Source: Luidia sarsii
Lineage: Eukaryota > Echinodermata > Asteroidea > Paxillosida > Luidiidae
DNA: 64,000 nucleotides
NCBI GenBank assembly: GCA_949987565.1
Contig: OX465118.1
Location: 8,431,564 to 8,495,563 of the forward strand
Reading direction: 5' to 3'
Shown: positions 1 through 11,058 of the stretch, in pieces
Layout: each line of letters opens with the position of its first letter
Numbering within the stretch: position 1 is the first letter of the stretch
Program-made: the position numbers and the translations under genes
Notes under the pieces: model-generated
Databases searched by the model: none
What the model was told of the DNA's origin: nothing
The model's input: only the letters and a program-made list of their open reading frames with translations

Positions 1-3000
1 TGGCCACACGTGCGCGCATACAGGGAGATGTCAAGCACCGCCCATCTGGACTCGGTGGTGGAGCAGCACTTCAAGAGGTACGTCGTGCCCCGGCTGACCC
101 CCGCCACAGCGGACGAGACGTCGGTCGACGCCATTGCCCTCGGTCAGGCCATGGCCATGCAGCTGCTGGTATCCTGGTGTTTCGGCGTCGAGTAAGCACA
201 GTCTCAGTTCACTTCAATTCAGCTCAATTCAGCTTATTCAATAGTTGTTTTTCCATGTACTACATATAGGCCTATATTGTACTGTTTCTGTCATCCATTT
301 AGTTTGGAGAGCCCCCTGACAGAAATTTATTTCTTTCGGGCAATCCTACGGGAGTTGATTGGATGTTGTTTCTGTTACTGGTGTTGGTGTTGATGGTGTT
401 TTTTTTAGTGTAAATGTTTTGTAAGTATTGATTTATTTCTGTTTTCCACTTTTTTCTTGTTTGAGTGTGCTATGATGTGTACCAATTGTATTCAATCACC
501 TTATGTGGGTAGACAAAGGGTTGGTGCTTGATGACCCCGTCTACCAATTGTATTCAGTCACCTGATTTGGGTAGACACAAGGTTGATGCGTGATGTCACT
601 GACTACCAATTGTATTCAGTCACTCGATGTTGGTCGACAAAAGGTTGATGTGTGATAATTCTGTCTATCAATATTGTATTCAGTCACCCGATGCGGGTAG
701 ACAAAGGGTTGGTGCGCGATGACCCTGTCTATCAATATTGTATTCAGTCACCCGATGCGGGTAGACAAAAGGGTTGGTGCGCGATGACTACCGGTACCAA
801 TTACACTCAGTCACCTGTGGACGAGACAAAAGGGTTGTGTCACGACGATCATGTCTACCAACTGTCTTATCCCATGCTGTGTGGTAGACAAAGGGTTGGT
901 GATGCGTGATCAATCGTTTCAGCAGCAGGACTGCGGGCATAGACAAAGGATTGGTTCGCGCACTCCTTTGATCCTTTTTTTTCGCCTCTGTCTCTGTCTC
1001 CTCTCCTTGCGCGCTAGTAACGAGGAGCTCCACGAGAGCTTGGGGAAGGCGGTGGCCGAGGACGTGAGCCTGAACCTCGTCGGTCGCCGCATGGCGGTGG
1101 ACATCTTCCCCGTGCTGAAGCACCTGCCGCTGGCCTCCACCCGCGAAGTGCGGGACGTCGTGGACAGATTTATGGACCTCCTCCAGGTGGAGTTCCGGCG
1201 ACGTCGGGAGAAATTCAACGAAGGTGAGAATCGACAGAGTGGGGGTGGGTGGGGGGGGGGGGGCGGGGAAGCAGGTCAACTCGGACCTACAGTCGGTCCG
1301 AGTTTGTAGTGGGTTTGATTTGGTTTGGGTCAGAGTTGGTTTTGGGTCCGAGTATAGGTTTTGATCCAAGTTGGTAAGGGTCCATGTTTGTGTGGGTCCG
1401 AGTTTGTGTGGGTCCGAGTTGGTATGGGTCCAAGTTGGTATGGGTCCGAGTTGGTTTGGGTCCGAGCTGGTTTTGGGTCCGAGTTGGTATGAATCCGAGT
1501 TTTTCGTCCGATTTGGTTGGGTCCAAGTTGTTGTTGGTCCGAGTTGGCAGGTATGGGTCCAAGTTGTTGTGGGTCCGAGTTGGCAGGTATGGGTCCGAAT
1601 TAGTTTGGGTCCGAGTTGGCTGTGGGTCCGAGTTGGTTTGGCACGGTCCGAGTTGGTAGTGCTGAACTCGAGTTCACTCCTTCAATGCTGGGCAATATAA
1701 AAGCCATAATTTTTAGTGGATCCAACCGTTGTGGGATCTTATCAACAACGTCTAACAAATGATAAGACCTCATTTGGAAATCAATTGAACCTTAATAATT
1801 AGTTTGACTAAGGTTTGCTGAATATCAACTGGTAGGATTATTGGTCTGTTGGTCGTAGGTCGACCAAAGTGCAAACCATCGAACGTGCCCTGGACCCGCC
1901 TTGATAGACTTTCTCTCGAGTCGCTCTCAAGTCATTCGATTGTTTGCTTTGGTGGGGTTTTTTTTCGAGCAGGCGACAAGGCGACAGACTTGTGCGAGGC
2001 CCTAATCCACGCCCAGCGAGCGGCTGAGAAGGAGGCTAAGCTGGCCTTTCTGACCGACGTGCACGTGATCCAGGTCCTGGCGTCGTCCTTCAGAGGTGAG
2101 GGCCGGCAGCTCCACGTGATAGGTCATAGGTCACGCCGAGAGGCGCACCAAACTCACCGTTTCATGTAGACCTATACGATGTCCAGTTTACGAGACTGCT
2201 GCTGAGCAACTTTATATGTTTTTGAAGATGCATTAAGTAATATAGCAATGTTGAATGCTGCTTAAATATTTTGAGGGCCTGCCATTTCGATCCCTAGCAG
2301 GACCTTTCTCAGCTGTCCAGCTATATATAGGATCGAAACGGCAGCTCAGCTACAATGGTTAAGATGTGTTTAAGATATGTGACTTCGCAGCCATTACCAA
2401 TTATGGGTTCGGTCGTTTCTGCTTAGCTCTGTGCTGTGCCAGTGGGGGGAAATGTGCGCTTCATCCCTCAGGGTTGCTCCAACCTAACTAAAATTGCTAG
2501 GGAAAATCGCATTGGAAAAAAAAGGGGAAGAAATCACTAGTTGTGACCGCCCACACGAATACGTTTAGCTACCTGTACGCATACGTCTAGCTACCCGTAT
2601 GCTTACGTTTAGCTACCCGTACGCATACGTTTAGCTACCCGCACGCATACGTTTAGCCACCCGTACCCGTTAGCGGACATTCCGCCGTTTCGCAATCACG
2701 GCGTATTGGTAGCGCTGTTCACAATCTCTCCGCTGTGTAAAATAAGTCTAACATGAAGTATATTTCCGACACCATGCACCCACGTTTGGACACTTAACAT
2801 CGAGACTAATCTTTTCGTCTTTTAAACTAAAAACCAAATGACCCGTACAATATTCAGCGATTTATCATTTCTGAACAAAACCACACCTTTGAAAACAAAA
2901 ACAAAGGAAGATAATTTATTAATAGAAATTCGAATTTATCTACGCGTTTCTTCCTTCCCCAGGCTCCCTCGGGTTCCTGACCACCACCTACTGGGTGCTG

Positions 3001-4913
3001 GCCGTGCTGGCCGAGTTTCCGGACGTCCAGGAGCGGATCACCAAGGAGATCCGCGACGTGGTCGGCAGCGAGCGAGCGCCGTCCCTGACTGACCGGGACC
3101 TCCTGCCCTACACGCAGGCCGCCGTCACCGAGTCGCTGCGCTTCGGCGCCGTGGCCTCGCTCGGCGTGCCCCGGGCTGCCCACGCCGACGTTACCATCAG
3201 TAAGAGTAGAGGGAGGAGGGGACTTTGGCCGACCGGCTTGGGGCTGGGGTTTGGGATTGGAATTTGGTAGGAGACTGGGACTTGGCCGGGCTCAGGCTTG
3301 GTCTGAGGCTGGGATTTGAGCAGGGTCTGGTGTACAGGCTTGGGCTACGGCTCGGGTTGGGGCTTGGGCTCAGGCTCAGGCTCAGGCTCAAGCTTAGGCT
3401 CAGACTCAGACTCAGACTCAGGCTTAGGCTAAGGTTTAGGCTAATGATTGGGCTCAGGCATGGGCTGCGACTTGGGCTCAGGCTTGGGCTCAGACGTGGG
3501 CTCAGTCTCATGCTCAGACGTTGGCTCAGTCTCATGCTCAGATTTAGGCTTGGGCTCAGTCTCGTGCTCAGGCTTAGGCTCAGACTTGTACTCGGACTTG
3601 GACTTAGACTTGGGCTAAATCTCATGCTCAGGCTTGGGCTTGGGCTCGGGCTCAGTCTCATGCTCGGGCTTGGGCTTGGGCTCAGACTTGGGCTCAGACT
3701 TGGGCTCAGACTTTGGCTTAGACTTTTGCTGGGGGTCAGCTTTGGGCTCAGGCTTGGGCTCGGACTTGGGCTCAGTCTCATGCTCAGGCTTGGGCTCAGA
3801 CTTAAGCTCAGACTAGGGCTTAGAATTTTTTTGCTGGGGGTCAGCTTTGGGCCGGGGCTCGGGCTTTGGCTGGGGCTTTTACCGGTAGTGTGTTTATGAT
3901 GTCATCTTTGCTATGCTTTCTCCATACAGACGGATTTGACATACCAAAGGGCACAGTGGTCCTGTACAATATTTACGGCACCCACTTCAACGAGCAGAAC
4001 TTCGAAAATCCCCAGGAATTTAACCCAGGTGAGGTGCACTTTTTATTGGTATTGCTCACGGACTAAAATGACCTGAACTAGGTTCAGTAAGATAGACGTG
4101 TAGTCGGGTAAACTTCCAAGATGTTTCCAAAGCAAGTGGTTGAGAATGTGAGGACTTCGAATCTGTTACGACACAGTTTTCTTGGTTTATTTTCATAAAG
4201 TGTTTCGTATTATTGGTTCTCCCACTCCTCCTCATTCCTCTCATCCCTCCCCTACTTCCTCCTACCCTCCGCACCCCTCGTCCTGTCCTTATCTCCTATC
4301 CACTCTTCTCCCTCTCCTGTCTTTTCCATCTACCCTACCTACCTCTCTTCATTTTTGGACCCCATCCTCCTCCTCCTCCTCCTCCTCTTCCTCCTCTTCC
4401 TCCTCTTCCTCCTCTTCCTTCTCTTCTTCATCTTCTACCTCCTCCTTCTCCCCCTCTTCCTCCTCCCACTCCTCCTCCCCATCCTCCTCCTCTTCCTCCT
4501 CCTCCTCTTTCTCCTCCTCCTCTTCCTCCTCCTCCTCTTTCTCTTCCTCCTCCTCTTCCTCCACATCTTCCTCCTCCTCTTCCTCCTCTCCTTCTACCTC
4601 CTCCTCCCACTCCTCCTCCTCCCCATCCTCCACCTCCTCAGGGCGATTTCTTGGACCGGACGGGGCTCTGCTCCCGAGCCCCAAGGTCATCGCCTTCGGG
4701 TTGGGCATTCGCAAGTGCCTGGGCTACTCCCAGGCCGAGTCCTTCCTCTTCCTGAACCTCTGCCACCTGCTGAGGGACCACCGCGTGGCCAAGACATCGG
4801 CGGGGGCGGCCGCGGCGCCAGACGGCCAGGGCTCCCTGCTGGTGCAGGACCCAAAGTACGAAGGATCGCGGTGGCCGGCACCCTTCCACGTCACCGTCAC
4901 CAAACGCGACTGA
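1..4913 (+). CDS. Cytochrome P450 (CYP17/CYP1-clan-like), 3' part, six exons
   Basis: Exons at 1-191 (starts before the window), 1018-1223, 1973-2095, 2963-3199, 3930-4028 and 4642-4913. All introns are GT..AG and the phases join into one frame of 375 codons ending in TGA at 4911-4913, so about 125 N-terminal residues of a usual 500-residue P450 are missing to the left. P450s are heme-thiolate monooxygenases, usually anchored in the ER. Visible motifs: K-helix ExxR as ESLR in exon 4, a PERF-like FNPGRF spanning exons 5/6, and the heme-binding loop FGLGIRKCLG with its Cys in exon 6. The style (PYTQAAVTESLR, then GVPRAAHADVTI) resembles the CYP17/CYP1/CYP21 group; the subfamily is not assignable. 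Odd point: the I-helix reads FRGGSLGFLTTTYW, lacking the usual AGxDT acid-alcohol pair. It is convergent with the transporter gene at 6006. Confidence 0.9.
477..960. repeat. Tandem repeat, about 62-bp unit, 7-8 copies (P450 intron 1)
   Basis: The unit begins near ACCAATTGTATTCAGTCAC and carries GGGTAGACAAAGGGTTGGTG. Copy starts fall near 481, 543, 604, 667, 729, 795 and 856. It lies wholly in the intron between 191 and 1018, ending about 60 bases before the acceptor. Confidence 0.85.
1280..1662. repeat. G/T-rich minisatellite, GGTCCGAGTTGGT-type unit (P450 intron 2)
   Basis: Short degenerate units of about 12-20 bp around GGGTCCGAGTTGGT run for almost 400 bp. Both strands are open in more than one frame, but this is low-complexity sequence inside an intron, not coding. 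Confidence 0.85.
2272..2345. repeat. Degenerate R1 repeat pair
   Basis: Two facing R1-like cores, TTTCGATCCCTAGCAGGACC and later TAGGATCGAAACGG, make a short imperfect inverted repeat in P450 intron 3. It is much diverged from other R1 copies. Confidence 0.5.
2553..2670. repeat. 22-bp tandem repeat, about 5 copies (P450 intron 3)
   Basis: The unit GTTTAGCTACCCGTACGCATAC recurs about five times with few changes (split here only by description). The array is intronic. Confidence 0.85.
3275..3870. repeat. Hexamer-based array (GGCTCA/GGCTTG) in P450 intron 4
   Basis: About 600 bp of alternating GGCTCA, GGCTTG, GACTTG and similar hexamers. Because the period is a multiple of three, both strands carry long spurious reading frames (Leu/Gly-rich or Ser/Leu/Pro-rich). 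Confidence 0.9.
4200..4640. repeat. Polypyrimidine tract with CCTCCT/CTTCCT microsatellite
   Basis: Some 440 bp are almost purely C/T on the + strand, densest at 4368-4625 as CCTCCT and CTTCCT triplet-type repeats. The tract runs straight into the acceptor AG (4640-4641) of the last P450 exon, so it acts as a hugely expanded polypyrimidine tract. Confidence 0.9.
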
Positions 4914-6005
4914 CTCACCGCCGGTCGAGGCCACACCAGCCGAAAAGACGACCAACTCTGCTGCACCTGAAAATAGCTACCTACCTCCCCAGTAGCACAA
5001 AGGATTTAAGTCACCAAAGTATTCCCCATAAAATTACCAGAATTCTGCCTTAATACCCTCTTGCACCGGGCCATTACTTAAAGGCACCTCAGTAGGAGAA
5101 GGTGTTTTTTGGCGCCTCAATATTCCCAAGAAAATGGCTGGCGTTCTATCTCAGTGCCGCGTCACCCCGAAGCAATGTTGGCCGGCAACTTGTCAACCCA
5201 ACTGCACTACACCTTTGTGAGGACTCCTATAGCACAATGTTCTTGGGGGCTGACAAGTTTGCAATGCCCAATGCACGTCTGGAAAGGGTCGACAGATTCC
5301 GCGCATTGTCATTGGCCAACGCATCTCAAACTCTTGAGGGCGCACTATTGTTAATCGGCCGTATTCCATCTTAATGCCTTTTCAAACGGAGCAAAAGTCA
5401 TATTTTGCAGACAGCCTGGCGCCAACCAAATGCACTGCATGTAAAAAATACAACAAAAGAAATACAACAAAAGAATTTAAGGCTAGACAACATATCTTAA
5501 GCACCTGTATATCTCACAACTACTTTTTGTTTAAACAGACAGCGAATGATGCTTTTTAATTGGTAAAAGGGATTATTAATTTTCACCAGCTCAAATAATT
5601 ACAGGGCTACATGTATAGGGGTCAATACTGTTAGTTTAGCAAAGCATTTGGCACATGCGCAGATTCCACGAATGTACCTTCCGCGCATTGGCGTCATGAC
5701 GCCGCCATATTAGGTTAAGAATCGATACATGGTAAATATATTACTATTATGTTAAGCATTTGTTCTCCTACTGGCCTTCTAATTGCAGAAAAGGTCTTAC
5801 TGTAGTGTTATTACACCTAAATATTAATTTATTTTATATACCGATATGTATTTCCAGTTATTGGCTCAAGGTTTTATACTGAACGGAAGTGAAAGAAGAA
5901 ATTAATAAGCCACTGTTTGCAACAAGCTTTAACATAGCAGCAGCATCAACAACAATAGAAGGAGCATCAACATGTTCTCCCTTTTTTGGGGGGGAGGGGG
6001 GGGCG
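4914..6005. other. Convergent intergenic spacer, no gene seen
   Basis: This spacer lies between the P450 stop and the transporter stop. I see no gene-like reading frame, only AT-rich unique-looking sequence and a G-rich stretch at 5988-6003. It should hold the 3'UTRs and poly(A) sites of both genes, but no site is clear enough to name. Confidence 0.6.
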
Positions 6006-9000
6006 TCAGTTCGTCTTGATGGGGTGACACCGTTGGAGTAGTCTTTCGACAGAAATCATCCCGACACTGACGACCGCTAGACCCGCCAGCGTCAGAAACG
6101 ACGTAGTGTAACTCCCGGATATGTCGAATAGAGCCCCTGTTCGAAAGAAGAAAATGTATGATTTTTAAAAGAAATGTGATGACTTGCAGCCCCTGTTTGG
6201 AAGAAGAAAATGTATGATTTTTAAAAGAAATGTGATGACTTGCACGCCTAGTGGACCACCTTGTGTTTGGATTATCACCTGGGGGCCAATTTCACAGAGC
6301 TGATCTTGCTTCAGCTCAAAGTCCTTGCCTTGATGAGATAATGATATCGCCAGCCGAGTGTAGAGCTTCCTGCTAAACCAGCATCGCGAAATTGGGGCTA
6401 AAGGCCACATTTCCTAGAGCTGAGCAGCTTAAGCACCAAAATGTGCTTACGCCCAAACGGTCATGATTCACAGGACCAGCCCCAGCCAACCAAAGCTTCA
6501 GATCTGTTTCGTGCTAAGTAACTTATAGTGGAATACGAGTCTGAAGCAGTTATGGCGTCCTTATGGGGTTCGTAATTCTGTTTACGTGGGGGAGGCCTTT
6601 CCTGCTTAGCAGATTTTCATGAAAGGAAATTAAGCCCTGGCGTGACCCCTGTTTTCTGCACAATTTTCACGAATCTGATAATGCTGAATGATACCTCATT
6701 TGAAGACAATGACCAAAACAGAAAAATTGACTGGACTGGTGCTAGATCCGCGAGGCCTGTGTTGTGAGGTCTTGGGTTCAAGTCCCGTTCCAGACAATGT
6801 TTTATTTGCTATTTTCAAAGATTGGCGAAAAACAAATCCCATCATGCAGTGCGCCTTCTATTTGTTTGTCTGTTTGCTCTACACTTTGGGTCTACATTTT
6901 TTTAGTCTTGAATTTTGGTCATTTAAGTTACATGTAGTAAGCAGTTTTCAACATTTATCATTATGTATTACTTATTACTTATTTTAGTGTATGATTATGA
7001 CTAAAATTGTCAATTACTTTAAAAAGGAAATTGTCATAAAAGTGGTCATTATCTTGTCTCGTCTCGATTTGGGGACTTGCAATAGTTTTACACTAAAAAA
7101 AAATATTTATCAGCGAGCAGTTTCTTTTGAGCATCCAAACGGCCGAACACGTCAACAGACAAACAAACAGACAAACCCAACAGATGGACACCCCGACAGA
7201 TAGACAATGGACGGACAACCCGATATACAGACATACACCCCAAAGGAGGAACAGACAGACAGACAGACACCGCAGAGAACAAATACACACCCCAACATAT
7301 ACAGACAGACAAGCAAACACCCTCTAAGGAAGGACACCCCAACATTTGACACCCCCAAAAGACGAACAGCCAAACATACAAGCAAAAAGACACCAAATGT
7401 AAAATAAATCTATCCTAAAAGACGAAACAGATTAACATATACAAATACCAGATTAGTTAATAAACTCCCCTACGCTTTAACTAACAGACAAACGAACAAA
7501 CGCCACAACAGACAGACACACTAATGTTTGTACCCTTGTGGAGACATTGCTTTCGAGGAACGATGTTTTAAAAATGCTCCCATTTCAGCCGCATTCATTT
7601 TTCCTCGGTAGAAATTTGGACCATAGGCCTGTCCCTTATACATGTAATTAAAATACTTCCATTTCAGTTATTTCCAAATATCAGTTTCGTGAAAACCTTT
7701 TGGATACCTTTACACCTTTATAATTTCCTTGTGGAGACCTATTCAACCTATTGGACTAGGTATCCACAAGGCGCTAGATTCGCGCCCACACTCACCCACA
7801 CACCCCAAATAACAAACACACATTATGTAGTCCGTTTACGAAATGAAGGAGTAGGTTCGGGCTTAGGTTTCGGTCATACATCTAGAAACGAGCGTTTGGT
7901 CACAGTATCCCTGTGAATACTCTGTACTTAACAATCTGATAAACCTACAAATTGGGCGATGAACCACAGCCTGTATTTGCAGGCTTTGTCAGACGGAGAG
8001 GAAGCCTGAGCCCGAGCCTGATACATGGATTCGTAAAGGGGCCTATGGACACCAACACTAAAGTGAGCCGGATACCTGCAAGAGCCCCTCCCACAAGCTC
8101 GCCCACGGAAAAGGAGCCAGACAGCGCGGCCCAGCCCTGGATGTGCCACTCCTCGTCCAAGACCTGGCGAGCCATGGGGATGAAGAGACCCACGCTGGTG
8201 CCCAGCGCCAGCCCGTTGGCGAAGGCCAGGGCGGCCGTCGCCGGGTACCAGGCGGACAGGACGGGGTCCAGGGCAAAAGCCCCAACGTTGATGGCGCCCA
8301 GCAGGCCGAACATCCCCACTGGGGTGACGTGATCGCTCCGCAGGACGGGCCCGTAGAGGAGCCGGCCGGTCAGGCTGCCCAGTCCGCCGACCGAGGAGAG
8401 GAAGGCGGCCCGCTGGCCCCCGAACCCGTTCATCATAGCGTGCGGCACCAGGTAGATCATCCAGGCGGAGTACGTGATCCCCATGGTGAAGGTGGCCGCT
8501 GCGTGGGCCGCGTGACGAGGCACGTTCCACAGCACGTCCAGCGCGAGCATGCCGGCCACTCGCCGGGCAGCGTCGGCCAGGCGATCGCGAGTTCGCCGTT
8601 TCCCGCTGCTCTCTCGATCCTCGGGAGCCCGGGATCGAGCGCGGTCGGCGGTTGGTAGCATCGTGTACCCCGACGTCTGCTCCCGGATGAGGCCGCCCAG
8701 AGGGCACACGTTGGCGCTGACCGCGGCAAGGAGTAGGATGGCGCCGCGCCAACCGTACACTTTGACCAGGAACTCGGACAGGGGAGGCAGAATGACCATA
8801 CCGAGCGAGCAGCCGGCCATGACAATAGCCACCGGTAGAGTGGGATCGGTGGGGAAACAGGACAGCAGAGCACACAGTGGTGATAAGTAGGCGAAGGCAG
8901 TACCCAATCCTGCCAAAGGATGCAATTACAATTTACAGTAAATTATGCCAAAATGTTGCAAACTCTACTTACCGACTTTAAGGCTAAACAATTACCAAAA

Positions 9001-10355
9001 AGTAAGTAGACCTATCAACAGTGATTATTAGGAGGGCCTGGCGTTTCGACCCTGGCAGGATATTTCTAGAATGCCTTTGCGATTAGATAAAGGTCCTGCT
9101 AGGATCGAAACGTCAGGCCCACCTATTTTTTTAGTAGAAAGGAAGGGGAGGAGAGTGGGAAAAGAGGAGGAGAGGAAGGAGGAAGAGGCACGGAGGGGAC
9201 AAATCTAAGGAAGTAGGTAGCCTAGGGAAGGGAGCTATTGGTCAGGAGAAGGTTGGACGGGAGAGAGAGAGTGGAAAGGAAGGATACAAATGGAGAGAGG
9301 AGTTGGTATAGAGGAGAGGAGGGAGGGGAAGCAGAGCCAAATGGGTGCCTAGTATATACCTACCCCATGTGACGATGCACATCGAGAACGCCAGAAAATT
9401 GGTCGTGAAGGCCGCACTAAGCAAACTCAGAGACATCACTGCTCCGCCCAGAATGGTCAGCTTCCTAGACCCGTACTTGGCCGTCAGGATGCTTACCAAT
9501 GGAACTAAAAATAATTACGGGAATCAAAAGCGAAACCAAAGAGCAGAGGAATTAAAAGAGATTCCTCCATGGCACAACTAGTAATTAATACTATTAAAAA
9601 TTTAAGGTGATATACAAAAATGTTGCAAACTCCACTAAAATTGCCAAAAAGTAAATCTAAAATTTAGTGGGCCTGACGTTTCGATCCTAGCAGGACCTTT
9701 CTCAAAGGCAGAGTGACAAGGAAAAAACAGATACATGAACACGAAGGCAGGGGGGAGAGAGTGAATAGGACACGGATGAGAAACAAAGGACAAAGAATGA
9801 AGCTCTTCACTCTTTGTCCTTTGTCCTTTGTTTCTCATCCGTGTCCTATTCACTCTCTCCCCCCTGCCTTCGTGTTCATGTATCTGTTTTGTCCTTGTCA
9901 CTCTGCCTTTGAGAAAGGTCCTGCTAGGATCGAAACGTCAGGCCAACTAAATTTTAGACTATTAAAAATTAGTAGCAGTACTAGTAGTACAACTACGACG
10001 AGTTCAAAATTTGCCGCCGTGCATGTGGAGTTGTATGTATGCACAGCTGACTTAGTACCGTAACGGCGGTGACGTGCTCATGTGTGTAATCCAAGATGGC
10101 CGATAAACAAAGCCGTGATGTCATCGAAGACGGGTCTATAGAGCCATCTGCGGCAGCGGACTCACCCAGACTGCCGACGATGGTGTGGGTGGCGGCGAAC
10201 GTGGCGCCCACGGCCGCCGTGGAGCCGTCGAACGCCTCGCGCACGGGCACCAAGAAGACGCCGAAAGCCTTGACCGTGCCCAGCTCCAACAGGCACGTGG
10301 AGAAACTGACCGCGGTGATCACCCAACCGTAGCGGGCGCCCTGCTCCGGGGTCTT
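6006..10355 (-). CDS. Monocarboxylate-transporter-like protein (SLC16 family, MFS), start exon missing
   Basis: Four minus-strand exons: 10355-10166, 9504-9364, 8909-8076 and 6136-6006 (stop TGA at 6008-6006). Junctions are all phase 1 and GT..AG, giving 431 residues; the exon at 10355 opens in phase 0 behind an acceptor, so only a short start exon is missing. SLC16 proteins are 12-TM plasma-membrane carriers, several moving monocarboxylates with protons. Family features: an opening motif PEQGARYGWVIT in place of the usual DGGWGW, TM-like segments in order, a basic loop between halves (RRTRDRLADAARR), TM8 SSVGGLGSLTGRLLYG with the Arg equivalent to MCT1 R306, and a last-TM exon starting GALFDISGSYTTSFL. 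The Asp paired with that Arg in MCT1 is absent, so proton-coupled lactate transport is not assured. Substrate unknown. Confidence 0.85.
6132..6243. repeat. 56-bp tandem duplication across a splice acceptor
   Basis: Two near-identical 56-bp copies (6132-6187, 6188-6243) sharing AAAATGTATGATTTTTAAAA. Copy 1 contains the acceptor and first bases of the last transporter exon; copy 2 duplicates the acceptor. Use of the copied acceptor would add 56 nt and shift the frame. Confidence 0.85.
6275..6480. mobile_element. MITE-like fragments with GGCCAATTTCACAGAGCT ends
   Basis: A start GGGCCAATTTCACAGAGCT and an end GCGAAATTGGGGC lie about 120 bp apart in opposite orientation, followed by another degenerate end with AGCAGCTTAAGCACC. 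The same ends delimit a clearer element at 56928-57168. Confidence 0.5.
6720..6805 (+). repeat. tRNA-derived SINE fragment
   Basis: GGTCTTGGGTTCAAGTCCCG is a good RNA polymerase III B-box context, preceded by GACTGGACTGG. The A box is not recognisable, so this is a decayed SINE head, not a tRNA gene. Confidence 0.4.
7125..7520. repeat. Degenerate ACAG/ACAA-rich simple repeat
   Basis: A 400-bp purine/C-rich run of CAGACAGACAAACA-type tetranucleotides interrupted by ACACCCC blocks, in the last transporter intron. It produces Cys/Val-rich spurious frames on the minus strand. Confidence 0.75.
7830..8068. mobile_element. R4 dispersed element, abutting the large transporter exon
   Basis: The left end resembles CGTTTACGAAATGAAGG and the right part contains GATTCGTAAAGGGGCC; the interior shares GGCTTTGTCAGACGGAGA with the inverse of 17140-17376. 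It ends within about 10 bp of the donor at 8075. Confidence 0.6.
9030..9125. repeat. R1 family, head-to-head pair
   Basis: GGCGTTTCGACCCTGGCAGG faces GGTCCTGCTAGGATCGAAAC about 60 bp later, forming an inverted repeat in the transporter intron. Confidence 0.75.
9607..9962. mobile_element. R1 family, about 300-bp near-perfect palindrome
   Basis: Both arms contain the R1 core, then CAGAGTGACAAGGA, CAGATACATGAACACGAAGG and GAATAGGACACGGATGAG, meeting at a centre near 9808. The arms are almost identical over about 145 bp. The leading flank TACAAAAATGTTGCAAACT is typical of the family. Confidence 0.9.
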
Positions 10356-10544
10356 CTGCAAGCAGAGACAAAATAAAACTGACTGACTGACCGACTCAGA
10401 GCGGTTTTTCATAGAACATCCAGAGAACTTGCTATTCATTGACAAACCCACAGCTGCATGTATTTTACGTCCAGGTCTTCAAGACTGTATATCTCATCAG
10501 AACTCACTTATCTTGCATCATATTGTACACCTTTGTAGAACTTC

Positions 10545-10870
10545 TTGGTTGCTAGAGGCTATAGTTCTCGCCAAGTGAAGAACTCCATTGCTAAAGTCTA
10601 TTCCATTCCCAGAAGTTCGGCACTCGAACAAAAGCCACCAGGTCCCAAGGACGATCCCAAGGTTCCCTTAGCTACTTCCTACCACCCTTCTCTTCCTCCT
10701 CTCAGGAAGATAACTAAGGACAACCACTATATTATTCTCCACACTTCAGATCGTCTGGCTGATGCCATTCCAAATTCGCCTGTTTTGGTGTTCAGGCGCC
10801 CCCGTAACCTGCGTGACTTAATTGTCCGAGCAGAGGTTCCGCGAGGAAACGCGGCTATAGCCCATAATAA
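10545..10870 (+). mobile_element. Penelope-like element fragment (reverse transcriptase C-terminal linker)
   Basis: The frame reads SRQVKNSIAKVYS, then a proline-rich part, LATSYHPSLPPLRKI, and LVFRRPRNLRDLIVRAEVP. From memory of the family, the pattern TYHPSLP...FRRPxNLRDLLVRA lies just downstream of the RT domain in Penelope-like elements. No catalytic RT motifs or GIY-YIG domain are attached, so it is a dead fragment. Confidence 0.65.
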
Positions 10871-11058
10871 GGTCTCTTGTCAAAAAGATCATCGGTTGAG
10901 TGCCGGTTGAATTCATCCGACCGATACAATTTCCCCCTGTAGAAAGCCGATTGTACCCGACTCTGGGGTGAAAAATTCACGATGGCTATCCGGTGGAAAC
11001 GACATCGGACGGGTCAAATCATCTGATACCCAACCGATGATCTTTTTGACAAGAGGCC
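10870..11058. mobile_element. MITE with about 30-bp terminal inverted repeats
   Basis: The left end AGGTCTCTTGTCAAAAAGAT is matched by the right end ATCTTTTTGACAAGAGGCCT; the match continues inward through ATCGGTTG. It is about 190 bp, with no coding potential, directly joined to the Penelope-like fragment. Confidence 0.85.

Noticed and set aside
1849..2169. Separate small gene in P450 intron region
   Set aside because: Only 1973-2095 is coding there, as exon 3 of the P450 with matching phases.
3197..3899. Leu/Gly-rich and Ser/Leu/Pro-rich frames of about 200 codons
   Set aside because: Generated by the hexamer array within P450 intron 4.
1..4913. P450 as a CYP20A1-type enzyme because of the unusual I-helix
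   Set aside because: The surrounding sequence and the intact heme loop do not match CYP20; it is closer in style to the CYP17/CYP1 group.
8143..8658. Plus-strand frame over the transporter exon
   Set aside because: Shadow of the minus-strand SLC16-like exon, whose frame is supported by family motifs and splice phases.
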